From NCBI RefSeq assembly GCF_018613755.1, contig NZ_JAGGPP010000014.1, positions 1 through 64,000 of the forward strand: DNA of 64,000 bases, written 5' to 3'. Source of the DNA: Arthrobacter sp. ISL-72 (GTDB lineage: Bacteria; Actinomycetota; Actinomycetes; Actinomycetales; Micrococcaceae). The translations under genes were made by a program, and so were the position numbers. Of the stretch, positions 7,187-16,028 are shown piece by piece. Below the pieces are notes generated by a model. It was not told where the DNA came from and did not search any database. It saw only the letters and a program-made list of their open reading frames with translations. Within the stretch, counting starts at the first letter, position 1, and each line of letters opens with the position of its first letter.

Positions 7187-8203
7187 TCAGTCCAGGAGTG
7201 CCGAGACGGCGTGGCCGAGCCGGATCTTGCCCACGGGCCGTCCGCCGCCCAGCACGGGTTCAACCACCTTTTCCAGGACGCTGGCGACGCCCGGGATGTC
7301 CACCGCGCCTGAGGCGGCCAGCAGCGTAAGGCCCACCAGGGTGGTGGCCCGCAGGTTTCCGTCCAACACCTTGATGGCCACCGAAACGCCCGTGGTGGTG
7401 GCCATGGCCAGGACGCCTTCCGCGCCGATCTTGGCGATGATCTCGAGCTCGTCCATCACGAGGGTGTTGGGCTCACCCTTGCCTTGGACGGCCCACGGGT
7501 AATCCAGCATGGACGTGGCGATGGTGGCTGCCCTGGCATTGGAGTTCTTGTCGCCCGGGGCCTTGGCCAGCCGCGAGTACGCACGCGCGAGTCCAGTCAA
7601 GGAGATGGCCGCCACCGGAGCGCCGCAGCCGTCGATGCCCAGGTGCGCAATCTGCTCGCCGGAGTACTCCTCGATGGCTGACCGGACGCGCTGCTGCATC
7701 GGATGGTTGGGCTCGAGGTAGCTGTGGGTGTCCCAGCCGTTCTCCGTGCAGGCCCACAGGAACGCGGCGTGCTTGCCTGAGCAGTTGAACGCGAGCTTGG
7801 ACTTGCCCTGTTCGGACCGGATGAGCCAGTGCCGCGCGTTTTCGTCCTGCGGCCAGGCGGCGGGGCACTGCAGCTGCTCTTCCTTGACTCCGGCAGCCTT
7901 GAGCATTCCCTCCACCACGTCCATGTGGTCCAGGGATCCGGTATGGCTGGCGCAGGCCAGGGCAACCTGCGCGCCGCGCAGGGGCACTCCGGCCTGCATG
8001 GCGGCCAGGGCCTGGAGCGGCTTCAAGGAGGAGCGGGCGTAGATGGGGGTGGTGATGTCGCCGAGCTGCGTGACCACCGTTCCGTCGGCGGCAAGAACCA
8101 CGGCTGAGCCGATGTGCCGCGACTCGACGAAGCCGCTCCGTTCCACGACTGCCAGTTCGACGGCGGACTCCACTGTGAATGTGGCATGCGGATTTTGTGG
8201 CAT
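7187..8203 (-). CDS. L-asparaginase II family protein
   Basis: A 338-residue asparaginase of the PF06089 (asparaginase II) type. It probably hydrolyses L-asparagine to aspartate and ammonia in the cytoplasm. Recognisable blocks are ERSGFVESRHIGSAVVL near the N-terminus, SLKPLQALA, ACASHTG, NCSGKHAAFL and GIDGCGAPV. Length is normal and the ATG at 8203 fits the family start. It is followed by the sterol-carrier family gene with a one-base gap. No signal peptide is seen. Confidence 0.85.
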   Translation of the reverse strand: MPQNPHATFTVESAVELAVVERSGFVESRHIGSAVVLAADGTVVTQLGDITTPIYARSSLKPLQALAAMQAGVPLRGAQVALACASHTGSLDHMDVVEGMLKAAGVKEEQLQCPAAWPQDENARHWLIRSEQGKSKLAFNCSGKHAAFLWACTENGWDTHSYLEPNHPMQQRVRSAIEEYSGEQIAHLGIDGCGAPVAAISLTGLARAYSRLAKAPGDKNSNARAATIATSMLDYPWAVQGKGEPNTLVMDELEIIAKIGAEGVLAMATTTGVSVAIKVLDGNLRATTLVGLTLLAASGAVDIPGVASVLEKVVEPVLGGGRPVGKIRLGHAVSALLD

Positions 8204-8255
8204 GGCTAAAGTCTATTCTGCCGGCGGCTGAAACCCCGGCAATCCGGGCCCACAG

Positions 8256-9833
8256 CTACTGCACCGTGACCATGACCGACTGCCAGCCGGAGGCTCCGTC
8301 GGGCACAGGATCGGCGCGCTTCTCCGTCTGGACCTCTCCCGTGCCGTCCGTGGCGCGGGCCTTGATGTAGTGCGGCCCGGGCGTGGCATCCCATTCGAAC
8401 GACCACTGCCGCCAGGTCACCACTGACGCTTCCGCGGACAGCACCGCTTCGGTCCAGGGGCCATTGTCGATCTGCACTTCCACCTTGGTGATGCCCCGGG
8501 TCTGCGCCCAGGCAGTGCCGCCGATCGCGACCTTTCCGGCCGGGACCTGGGCAAAGGACCTGGGCACCTCCACCCTGGCCATGGTCTTGATGGGGCCGCG
8601 TTCGGACCAGCCGCGGTCGGTCCAGTACGCCTTGCTGTCCGCGAAGCGCGTGACTTCGAGGTCAACCACCCACTTGGTGGCGGAGACGAAGCCGTACAAA
8701 CCCGGGACCACCATGCGGACGGGGTAGCCGTGTTCCAGCGGCAGGGGCTCGCCGTTCATGCCGATCGCCAGCATCGCGTCCCTGTCGTCCTGCAGGACTT
8801 CCAGCGGTGTGGAGGCGCTGAAGCCGTCCTGGGAGGTGGACAGGACCATGTCGGCGCCTTCCGTGGGGCGTGCCATCTTCAGGACCTCGCGAAGGGGGAA
8901 GCCAAGCCATTTGGCGTTGCCGGCCAGGTTGCCGCCCACCGGGTTCGACACGCAGGTGAGGGTTACGTGGGACTCGATCAGCTCGGCGTCGAGCAGGTCC
9001 TGGAAGGTGAGGGTGACTTCCTGCTCCACCAGGCCGTGGACCCGGAGCTCCCATTCCTCGGCGTTGATCTCCGGCGCGCTCAGGGCGGTGTCGATCCGGT
9101 AGAACTCGTTATTGGGCGTGATCCACGGCGTGACGCCAGGCGCGGCGGACTGCACTCCTGCAGGGACGGCCGGAGCTGCCTTGACCGGCGAAGGAAGGGT
9201 AAGCGACTCACGGGCCTGCGCGACGTTGTTCCGCGCCGCGCTGAGTAGCCGGCCTCCGGTGGCCGCGATGGCAGCGGCCGCCGCCGTGATGCCGGTGGCG
9301 GCGAAAAACGCGCGCCGCGTGGTGGCAGGTCGTTCGGGGTCCTTGGCTGCCACGTCCGCGGCGACGCCGGGCCATGAACGCATCCGCCACAGCCGCGTGA
9401 TGAGGAGGCGCAGCACCACCAGCCCGGCCAGGGTGCCGATCAGCGAGGGAACGGCGTCCACCGGCTTCACGCTGGCCCGCGTGACCACGCTGGCCACAAT
9501 GACCCCGCCCATCAGCAGCACTCCGGCCACGCCCAGGGCCCACTTGCGGTAGGCCACCACACCCAGGACGCAGGCGAGCAGGAGAACTGTCAGCCCCATC
9601 CCTGCAAACAGCGCCGCCTTGTCATTGGTGCCGAACGTGGCGATGGCAAAGTCCTTCAGCCACGGCGGAGTGAAGTCGATGAACGTGGAGCCCACGGCAA
9701 TGAGCGGCGTTGCCCGCGCCGTGAAGAAGGCGCCGATCAGTTCCGCAACGGAAAGTACGACGGCGGCCGCGGCCACGCCTGCCAGCGCAGCCATCGCCGT
9801 GGGACCCTTGAGCCAGTTCGTGAGCTTCTTCAT
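8256..9833 (-). CDS. Membrane-anchored molybdopterin-dependent oxidoreductase (sulfite-oxidase-like)
   Basis: A 525-residue protein. The first about 155 residues hold about five hydrophobic helices. A second signal-like stretch RRAFFAATGITAAAAAIA then leads into an Oxidored_molyb domain. That domain has TCVSNPVGGN, which supplies the Cys that ligates Mo, and is followed by a C-terminal Mo-cofactor dimerisation domain. The twin-Arg pair before the second hydrophobic stretch suggests Tat export of the folded, cofactor-loaded domain to the outer face. The start MKKLTNWLKG at 9833 is preferred; GTG at 9881 is possible. Neither has a good ribosome-binding site. It is divergent from purD. The substrate is unknown. 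Confidence 0.8.
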   Translation of the reverse strand: MKKLTNWLKGPTAMAALAGVAAAAVVLSVAELIGAFFTARATPLIAVGSTFIDFTPPWLKDFAIATFGTNDKAALFAGMGLTVLLLACVLGVVAYRKWALGVAGVLLMGGVIVASVVTRASVKPVDAVPSLIGTLAGLVVLRLLITRLWRMRSWPGVAADVAAKDPERPATTRRAFFAATGITAAAAAIAATGGRLLSAARNNVAQARESLTLPSPVKAAPAVPAGVQSAAPGVTPWITPNNEFYRIDTALSAPEINAEEWELRVHGLVEQEVTLTFQDLLDAELIESHVTLTCVSNPVGGNLAGNAKWLGFPLREVLKMARPTEGADMVLSTSQDGFSASTPLEVLQDDRDAMLAIGMNGEPLPLEHGYPVRMVVPGLYGFVSATKWVVDLEVTRFADSKAYWTDRGWSERGPIKTMARVEVPRSFAQVPAGKVAIGGTAWAQTRGITKVEVQIDNGPWTEAVLSAEASVVTWRQWSFEWDATPGPHYIKARATDGTGEVQTEKRADPVPDGASGWQSVMVTVQ

Positions 9834-9923
9834 GCCGGAGGTTCGTAGCCGCCCGCCGTCCGGATTGACGGAGCAGGTCACGGCTTAGGAGCGGACCCGG
9901 TGCACAAAGTACCCTTGGAGACT

Positions 9924-11240
9924 GTGAAGGTACTCGTCATTGGCCCCGGTGGCCGCGAACACGCCATTGTCCGTTCCCTGCTTGCAGACCCCAACGTTTC
10001 CGAAGTCCACGCGGCTCCCGGCAATGCGGGCATCGGAAAGCTGGTCCCCACGTACGCCATTGACGGCAATGATCCGGATGCTGTGGCGGCCCTGGCCACC
10101 CGGCTGGGCGTGGACCTCGTGGTGGTCGGCCCCGAGGCGCCCCTGGCGGCCGGTGTTTCCGATGCCGTCCGTGCTGCCGGGATCCCGGTGTTCGGACCCA
10201 GCAAAGCGGCTGCCCAGCTGGAGGCCTCCAAGGCATTCGCCAAGCAGATCATGGCCGAGGCCGGAGTCCCCACCGCCATGGCCCGCGTCGCCGGCACCAT
10301 TGAGGAAGCCGCCGACGCGTTGGACGCCTTCGGCACCCCCTATGTCGTCAAGGACGACGGCCTGGCCGCAGGCAAGGGTGTCGTGGTCACCAGGAACCGG
10401 GACGAAGCCCTGGCCCACGCCCAGAGCTGCTTCGACGCCGGCGGCACCGTGGTGATCGAGGAATTCCTGGACGGCCCGGAAGTTTCCCTGTTCGTCCTGT
10501 GCGATGGTCGCAACACCGTTGCCCTGTCACCGGCGCAGGATTTCAAGCGCATCTTCGACAACGACGAAGGCCCCAACACCGGCGGCATGGGCGCGTACAC
10601 CCCGCTGGAATGGGCCCCTGAAGGCCTGGTCCAGGAGGTCATCGACCGGGTGGCGCAGCCCACCGTGGACGAAATGGCCCGCCGCGGCACTCCTTTCGTC
10701 GGCGTCCTGTTTGTCGGCCTGGCCCTGACCTCGCGCGGCACCCGTGTCATCGAATTCAACGTCCGCTTCGGCGATCCCGAAACCCAGGCTGTCCTCGCCC
10801 GGCTCAAGACGCCGCTCGGTGCCCTGCTCCTCGCAGCAGCCAAGGGCGAACTGGACAAGGCGGAAGAGCTGCGCTGGTCCAAGGAGACCGCGGTCGCCGT
10901 CGTCGTCGCGTCCGAAAACTACCCGGACACTCCGCGCACCGGTGAGCGCATCCGGGGCCTCAAGAAGGTGGAAGAGCTGGAAGGCGTGCACGTGATCCAC
11001 GCCGGCACCAAGCTGGACGAGGAAGGCAAGGTGGTCTCCGCGGGGGGCCGGGTACTCGCCGTGGTGGCGCTCGGAACCGACCTCGTGGAGGCACGCGAAC
11101 GGGCGTACGACGGCGTGGAGCTGGTTCAGCTCGAAGGCGGACAGTTCCGCACGGACATCGGCGGCAAAGCGGCACGCGGTGAGATCAAGGTAGCCTCCAC
11201 TGCCACCAGCTCACTGCCCGTGACGAAGGCGAAGGCGTAG
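9924..11240 (+). CDS. purD: Phosphoribosylamine--glycine ligase
   Basis: GARS catalyses the second step of de novo purine synthesis, joining phosphoribosylamine and glycine with ATP. The 438-residue protein starts MKVLVIGPGGREHAIVRSL, the usual family start. It has the ATP-grasp core (KDDGLAAGKGVVV, GPEVSLFVLCDG, NTGGMGAYTP, VIEFNVRFGDPETQ). GTG at 9924 preceded by TTGGAG is chosen over GTG at 9900, which adds eight residues not expected in the family. purC follows after one base, so the two form an operon. Confidence 0.95.
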   Translation: MKVLVIGPGGREHAIVRSLLADPNVSEVHAAPGNAGIGKLVPTYAIDGNDPDAVAALATRLGVDLVVVGPEAPLAAGVSDAVRAAGIPVFGPSKAAAQLEASKAFAKQIMAEAGVPTAMARVAGTIEEAADALDAFGTPYVVKDDGLAAGKGVVVTRNRDEALAHAQSCFDAGGTVVIEEFLDGPEVSLFVLCDGRNTVALSPAQDFKRIFDNDEGPNTGGMGAYTPLEWAPEGLVQEVIDRVAQPTVDEMARRGTPFVGVLFVGLALTSRGTRVIEFNVRFGDPETQAVLARLKTPLGALLLAAAKGELDKAEELRWSKETAVAVVVASENYPDTPRTGERIRGLKKVEELEGVHVIHAGTKLDEEGKVVSAGGRVLAVVALGTDLVEARERAYDGVELVQLEGGQFRTDIGGKAARGEIKVASTATSSLPVTKAKA

Positions 11241-11241
11241 C

Positions 11242-12192
11242 ATGACTGAGAATTCCCCGCTGGAATCCCCCAAAACGGGACTGGACACCGAAACGCTGGA
11301 CCTGCCGGGCTGGCGCCACGTTTACTCCGGAAAGGTCCGCGACCTCTACGTCCCCGCGGATGAATCGCTCGCGGAGCAGTTCGGCCAGGAGTGCGTCCTG
11401 GTGGTGGCCAGCGACCGCATCAGCGCCTACGACCATGTGCTTTCCAGCGAGATCCCGGACAAGGGCCGCATTCTAACGCAGCTGAGCCTCTGGTGGTTCG
11501 ACCAACTGGACGTGGACCACCACGTGCTGGCATCCACTGTGGAGGACGGTGTCCCCTCGGCGGTCGCGGGCCGGGCCATGATCTGCAAGAAGCTCGAAAT
11601 GTTCCCGGTGGAATGCATCGCCCGCGGCTACCTCACCGGCTCCGGCCTGCTGGAGTACCGGCAGTCCGGGACCGTCTGTGAGATCCCGCTGCCGGAGGGA
11701 CTGGTGGACGGTTCACGCCTGGAGCACGCCATCTTCACACCGTCCGCCAAGGCGGAAGTGGGAGAGCACGACGAAAACATCACGTACGACGCCGTGGTGG
11801 CCATGGTCGGCGACGATATCGCTGCCCGGCTCAGCGAGCTGACGCTGAAGATCTACACGACGGCGGAAGAGACCGCCCGGGAGCGGGGCATCATCCTTGC
11901 TGACACCAAGGTGGAGTTTGGCTACGACGCCGTCTCCGGGTCCATCACCCTGGGCGATGAGGTCCTCACGCCGGATTCCTCGCGCTTCTGGGACGCGGCT
12001 ACTTATGAGCCCGGCAGGGCCCAGCCGTCCTATGACAAGCAGTATGTCCGTGACTGGCTGACTTCCGCAGAATCCGGCTGGGACCGGGAATCGGACGTGC
12101 CTCCGCCGGCCCTGCCGGAGGACGTGGTGAGCCGCACGCGCGGCCGCTACGTTGAGGCCTATGAAAAGCTCACCGGGCTGAAGTTTGTTTAG
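11242..12192 (+). CDS. purC: Phosphoribosylaminoimidazole-succinocarboxamide synthase
   Basis: SAICAR synthetase condenses CAIR with aspartate using ATP in purine synthesis. The 316-residue protein has YSGKVRDLY near residue 29, VVASDRISAYDHVL, ECIARGYLTGSG and LADTKVEFG, all standard. Length is of the longer, about 300-residue type. It starts one base after the purD stop, so purD and purC are cotranscribed. It is convergent with the XRE-TPR regulator gene, leaving only 11 bases between stop codons. Confidence 0.95.
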   Translation: MTENSPLESPKTGLDTETLDLPGWRHVYSGKVRDLYVPADESLAEQFGQECVLVVASDRISAYDHVLSSEIPDKGRILTQLSLWWFDQLDVDHHVLASTVEDGVPSAVAGRAMICKKLEMFPVECIARGYLTGSGLLEYRQSGTVCEIPLPEGLVDGSRLEHAIFTPSAKAEVGEHDENITYDAVVAMVGDDIAARLSELTLKIYTTAEETARERGIILADTKVEFGYDAVSGSITLGDEVLTPDSSRFWDAATYEPGRAQPSYDKQYVRDWLTSAESGWDRESDVPPPALPEDVVSRTRGRYVEAYEKLTGLKFV

Positions 12193-12203
12193 GTGAAGTT
12201 CGT

Positions 12204-13478
12204 CTAGCTGGCCTCTGCCGCGGCTTCGGCCGCGGCGGCGCGCCGCTGGGCGAGTTTGATCTCCAGTACGGCGTCCATGGCCTGCTGCACCCGGTCCGAG
12301 GCGCCGGCTGCGCTGAATTCCTGCTGCGCCTCCTCGAGGAGCACCAGTGCTTCGTCGGATTCCCCGGCAGCCTTAAGCGACTTTCCCAGCAGGAGTGATA
12401 CTTCGCCGGCCACGTGCCGGGCGAGGTCCTTCCGCTCGGCGTGGATCTCGCGGAGTTTCGCGACGGCAGCGGGGATGTCACCTGTGAGGTACAGCCAGCG
12501 CGCACGGATGAACGCCACTTCCAATTGGTCCGTCTTGTTGCCGCCCACGATGGACAGGGCCAGCTCGGCACGCTCGATCGCCGAGAGGGTTTCCGGCTCC
12601 ACGATGCCGGAGGAGAGCCGGACTGCGGCGGAGGCCTTGTTGAAGCGGGCCCAGAGTTCAATGTCGTTGGCCGGCGAGAGCAGCTTGGCCGCGCGCTCGT
12701 GGTGCTTGATGCCTTCCGGGTAGTCATGCCGCATGAAGGCAACGTTCCCTATCACCCAGGCCACTTCGCCTGCGAGCTGCGAGATGGATTGATCGTCCAT
12801 CTGGTCGTTCATGGCCTGGCAGTAGGTCCAGGCTTCGTCCAGCCGCCCGCTTTCCGCCAAGGCGCCGATCAGCGCCCGCAGGGCGCCGATGATCAGCGTT
12901 GAGCCCTTCGGCAGTTGCGAGCACAGTTCCACGGCCTTCTGCGCATGCTCGACGGCGGTGGCCAGCTGGCCCTGGCCGTGGCACACCGCGGCAAGCATCT
13001 GCCGGGCCCGCACGCCCAGGCCGGCGGACTCGGTGGCCATGGGGTGTTCGAGGAGGTGCAGCATGATGTTCTGGCATTCCTGCAGCTGGCCCTGCTTCAT
13101 GAGGCATTCCGCCTGCATGTAGGTCATGTTCCACCAGGCGCTGGTGTTCTTTCCTTCTAGGGCAATCTGGGCTGCCGTGGCGGCGTGGGCGGCTGCGAGG
13201 GGATAGTCCCGGAGGTCCCACGCCTGGCGGGCATAGAGCCCGGCGAGTACGTACTCGGCGTCGCTGACCGAGATGGGCTGGCTCCAGGCTTCCAGCGCCT
13301 TGGGTGCCAGCTCGAGCCGGCGTGCTAACTCTTCAATAACGTCCGCGGTTGGTTCACGCCGGCCTGTTTCCAAGAGGGAGATGTAACTGGGAGAATAGAG
13401 GTCCCTTCCAAGTTCTGCTTGCGTCAACCCACGTTCGAGTCGTTCGGCGCGGAGCTTCTCCCCGAATCCGTTTCCCAC
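12204..13478 (-). CDS. XRE-family regulator with TPR-like C-terminal domain
   Basis: A 424-residue protein. An N-terminal HTH spans about residues 7-58 (KLRAERLERGLTQAELGRDL, SYISLLETGRREPT). About 350 residues of helical, TPR-like repeats follow (for example AWNHAxxx-type helices such as AWTYCQAMNDQ, ALVLLEEAQQEFSA). This is the architecture of peptide-sensing RRNPP regulators (Rgg, PlcR, NprR) and of many actinobacterial TPR regulators. GTG at 13478 is chosen because GGAGG lies at 13486-13490 at ideal spacing; a longer opening to 13652 would overlap the divergent gene. The divergent neighbour, 131 bases away, encodes a small secreted repeat peptide, which I infer to be its ligand precursor. 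Confidence 0.75.
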   Translation of the reverse strand: MGNGFGEKLRAERLERGLTQAELGRDLYSPSYISLLETGRREPTADVIEELARRLELAPKALEAWSQPISVSDAEYVLAGLYARQAWDLRDYPLAAAHAATAAQIALEGKNTSAWWNMTYMQAECLMKQGQLQECQNIMLHLLEHPMATESAGLGVRARQMLAAVCHGQGQLATAVEHAQKAVELCSQLPKGSTLIIGALRALIGALAESGRLDEAWTYCQAMNDQMDDQSISQLAGEVAWVIGNVAFMRHDYPEGIKHHERAAKLLSPANDIELWARFNKASAAVRLSSGIVEPETLSAIERAELALSIVGGNKTDQLEVAFIRARWLYLTGDIPAAVAKLREIHAERKDLARHVAGEVSLLLGKSLKAAGESDEALVLLEEAQQEFSAAGASDRVQQAMDAVLEIKLAQRRAAAAEAAAEAS

Positions 13479-13518
13479 GGGTTTTCCTCCAATTCCGGAC
13501 AGTCGTTGTACCAAATGC

Positions 13519-13558
13519 TTGACAGTCTCTGTGGAAAACATTTTACAATGTATGTCAA
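13519..13558. promoter_or_regulatory. Overlapping divergent promoters with palindromic operator
   Basis: TTGACA at 13519-13524 with TACAAT at 13544-13549 (19-base spacer) could be the promoter of the peptide gene. An inverted TTGACA (TGTCAA on the plus strand, 13553-13558) faces the regulator gene. Between them lies ACATTTTACAATGT (13538-13551), with arms ACATT/AATGT. A regulator bound here could control both directions. These calls are by eye and unverified. Confidence 0.45.
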
Positions 13559-13609
13559 CAAGGGCAGTGCTGACTTTGTAACGAATCCGACTCGTATTGA
13601 GGAATCCTA

Positions 13610-13831
13610 ATGTTGAAGAAGATCGCAGCCGCCGCCGCTTTGGCAGGCGCACTGGCGTTTTCAGCCGCAGCTCCGGCAGTGTTGTCTGCCAGTCCTGTCG
13701 GCAACTGGGCGGATCAGCTGGGCAGCACTATTGCGATCGGCAACTGGCCCGATCCCATGCAGGCCATTGGAAACTGGCCGGACCCCATGGCTGTTCCGGC
13801 TTTCATCGGGAACTGGCCGGATCCGATGTAA
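13610..13831 (+). CDS. Secreted peptide precursor with three IGNWPDPM repeats (candidate signalling peptide)
   Basis: A 73-residue precursor. Residues 1-27 form a Sec signal peptide (MLKKI, hydrophobic Ala-rich core, cleavage after APA or LSA). The rest is almost only repeats: a degenerate VGNWADQL, then IGNWPDPM three times, separated by QA and AVPAF and ending at the stop codon. The three exact repeats use different synonymous codons (GGC/GGA/GGG, CCC/CCG, GAT/GAC), so the peptide rather than the DNA is conserved. SD GAGGA lies at 13599-13603. It is monocistronic, divergent from an XRE-TPR regulator and followed by a strong terminator. Proposed role: exported, processed, multi-copy peptide pheromone. 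A secreted antimicrobial or surface peptide is the alternative. Confidence 0.75.
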   Translation: MLKKIAAAAALAGALAFSAAAPAVLSASPVGNWADQLGSTIAIGNWPDPMQAIGNWPDPMAVPAFIGNWPDPM

Positions 13832-13862
13832 ACAGTTGAGGTACTTCCCGCAAGGGATCCAG

Positions 13863-13903
13863 GCTCCGGGACATGTGCGAACCATGTCCCGGAGCTATTT
13901 TTT
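13863..13903 (+). terminator. Strong rho-independent terminator of the peptide gene
   Basis: GCTCCGGGACATG (13863-13875) pairs perfectly with CATGTCCCGGAGC (13883-13895) around a seven-base loop, followed by TATTTTTT. It lies 31 bases after the stop codon, so the peptide gene has its own short transcript. Confidence 0.9.
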
Positions 13904-13989
13904 GGACCAAACGAGGTGCCCGGCCAGTCGACGCAAAGCAGCACCTTCAGGAACCTCTGAACGCTGCAGGCACGTCCGGGACATAAGCA

Positions 13990-14019
13990 AAGAGGGCCTT
14001 CCGAATGGAAGACCCTCTT
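13990..14019 (-). terminator. Hairpin terminator after tRNA-Pro
   Basis: AAGAGGGCCTTCC (13990-14002) pairs with GGAAGACCCTCTT (14007-14019), with one mismatch and a four-base loop. It is just past the 3' end of the minus-strand tRNA gene and probably ends its transcript. Confidence 0.7.
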
Positions 14020-14025
14020 ACTTTT

Positions 14026-14102
<77 letters not shown>

Positions 14103-14195
14103 ATCCGCTGCAAAAGCAACTTTACAAGAATAGCGGATGCTTGCCCCGGATGTGAAATCGGCTCTCCGGGGTACATGCCGGACGGCTCTGCAGGC

Positions 14196-16028
14196 CTACA
14201 CGAGCGAGTCTTTCCAGGCCCCGTGCAGCTGGGCAAACCGCCCGCCGCCGCCGATGAGCTCCTCCGGGGTGCCGTCCTCCACCACCTGTCCGTCGTGGAC
14301 CACCAGGACGCGGTCCGCTGTCTCGACCGTTGACAGGCGGTGGGCGATGATCAGCGCCGTGCGTCCGTCGTCGTGCCCCGATACGGCCTCCATCAGGCCG
14401 GCGAGCCCGCTCTGGACCAGGCGTTCGGAGGGGATGTCCAGCGAGGACGTGGCCTCGTCGAGGATGAGCACAGCGGGGCGGGCCAGGAAGGCGCGGGCAA
14501 AGCTGATGAGCTGGCGCTGGCCGGCCGAGACGCGGCCGCCGCGCTTGTTCACGTCCGTGTCGAAGCCTTCGGGCAGTTCCATGATGAACTCGTGGGCCCC
14601 GACGGCCCGGGCCGCCTCCTCGATCTCTTCGCGGGTGGCTTCCGGACGCCCCAGGGCAATGTTGTCCGCCACGGACCCGCTGAACAGGAAGGCCTCCTGG
14701 GTCACCATCACCACGTTCCGCCGCAGGTCATGCGTGGTGAGGTTCCGCAGGTCGACGTCGTCCAGCGTGACGGACCCCTCGGACACGTCGTAGAAGCGGG
14801 CGATCAGCTTGGCCAGCGTGGACTTGCCAGCACCGGTCCGGCCCACCAGGGCGACGATCTGGCCGGCCGGAATGTGCAGGTCCAGCTTCGGAATGATGAC
14901 GGGGCCGTCGCCGTACCGGAATTCCACGCCGTTGAAGTTGATGGTGCCGCGGGCTTCAGGGAGCGCCACGGGGTTCCTAGGCGGCCGCACGGTGGGGATC
15001 TCCTCCAGCAGCCCCGAGACCTTCTCCAAGGCTGCCTGGGCGCTTTGGAAGGAGTTGTAGAACATGGCCATCTGGTCCACCGGCTGGAAGAAGCGCTTGG
15101 TGGACAGGATCAGGGCCAGCAGCACCCCCACCGCGAGGTCTCCGCTGAGCACCCGGAAGCCGCCGAAGAGGAGCACAACGGCGACGCAGACGTTGCCGAT
15201 CAGCACGAGCCCGGGCTGGAAGACGCCGTTGAGGTTGATGGACCGGACCGTCGCCTTGCGGTAGTCCTCGGCCAGTTCGCCGTACCGTTCGGCGTTTTCC
15301 CGCTCCTTGCGGAAGGCCTTGACTGCCCGGATGCCTGTCATGGTTTCCACGAAATGCACGATCAGGCTGGCCGACACCACCCGGGATTCGCGGAAGGCGA
15401 CCTGCGAGTGCTTCTGGTACCAGCGGGCCAGGAAGTACATGGGAACGCCTGCGGCCAGCACAATAAGCCCGCTGCGCCAGTCCAGGGCGAACACCGTGAC
15501 AGCGGTGAACACCATAAAAAGCATCCCGGAGGCCAGCGAGCTGACGCCCGAGTCCAACAGTTCACGCAGCGCTTCCAGGTCCGAGGTCTGGCGGGCGATT
15601 ATCCGGCCGGAGGTGTATTTCTCGTGAAACTCGAGGCTGAGCCGCTGCGTGTGCCGGAAAACGCGCACCCGAAGGTCCAGCAGCATCGACTGGCTCAGTT
15701 TGGCCGTCGATGTCACGTACAGGGCGGTGAGGCCCGCCGTGGCAACCGACGCCGCGACGTAACCGACGCCGGTGAGCACCAGGGGCAGGTTGTCCCCGGC
15801 CCGAAGGGCCGGAAGGGCGTGGTCGATGCCGAAGGCGATCAGCGCCGGGCCGGCTACCCGGGCCGCCTGTGAGAGGACCACCATGGCGATGGTCAGCCAG
15901 AACCTGAACCGGACGGGCCGGATCAGCGACCCCAGCAAGGCGAGCGACCGGCGTCGTACGGCTTTGCTTTCGGTCTTGCTCAGGTGGGCGTTGTCCTCGT
16001 TGGCGGTGCCGAACGTTGCGGTGCTCAT
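14196..16028 (-). CDS. ABC exporter half-transporter, canonical Walker B subunit
   Basis: A 610-residue fusion of a six-helix membrane domain (about 38-320) and an ATPase domain. Walker A is GRTGAGKS (396-403) and Walker [12 protein letters not shown] keeps the catalytic Glu. The signature is VSAGQ (500-504) instead of LSGGQ. It overlaps the partner gene by four bases (ATGA). The pair forms a heterodimeric multidrug or lipid exporter of the BmrCD/TM287-288/MdlAB type. Its altered signature faces the partner's altered Walker B, as expected for one degenerate and one consensus ATP site. Substrate is unknown. Confidence 0.88.
   Translation of the reverse strand: MSTATFGTANEDNAHLSKTESKAVRRRSLALLGSLIRPVRFRFWLTIAMVVLSQAARVAGPALIAFGIDHALPALRAGDNLPLVLTGVGYVAASVATAGLTALYVTSTAKLSQSMLLDLRVRVFRHTQRLSLEFHEKYTSGRIIARQTSDLEALRELLDSGVSSLASGMLFMVFTAVTVFALDWRSGLIVLAAGVPMYFLARWYQKHSQVAFRESRVVSASLIVHFVETMTGIRAVKAFRKERENAERYGELAEDYRKATVRSINLNGVFQPGLVLIGNVCVAVVLLFGGFRVLSGDLAVGVLLALILSTKRFFQPVDQMAMFYNSFQSAQAALEKVSGLLEEIPTVRPPRNPVALPEARGTINFNGVEFRYGDGPVIIPKLDLHIPAGQIVALVGRTGAGKSTLAKLIARFYDVSEGSVTLDDVDLRNLTTHDLRRNVVMVTQEAFLFSGSVADNIALGRPEATREEIEEAARAVGAHEFIMELPEGFDTDVNKRGGRVSAGQRQLISFARAFLARPAVLILDEATSSLDIPSERLVQSGLAGLMEAVSGHDDGRTALIIAHRLSTVETADRVLVVHDGQVVEDGTPEELIGGGGRFAQLHGAWKDSLV

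Noticed and set aside
9900-9923. Upstream GTG start for purD
   Set aside because: GTG at 9924 gives the family start MKVLVIGPGGREHA with GGAG upstream. The longer version would leave only 19 bases to the alternative start of the divergent gene.
13479-13652. N-terminal extension of the XRE-TPR regulator
   Set aside because: The extension overlaps the peptide gene and its promoter. A GTG at 13478 with an ideal GGAGG is available and places the HTH at the normal distance from the start.
13597-13839. Alternative-frame ORF overlapping the peptide precursor
   Set aside because: It lacks a signal peptide and its repeats are only the shifted reading of the repeat DNA. Codon-position variation supports the frame at 13610.
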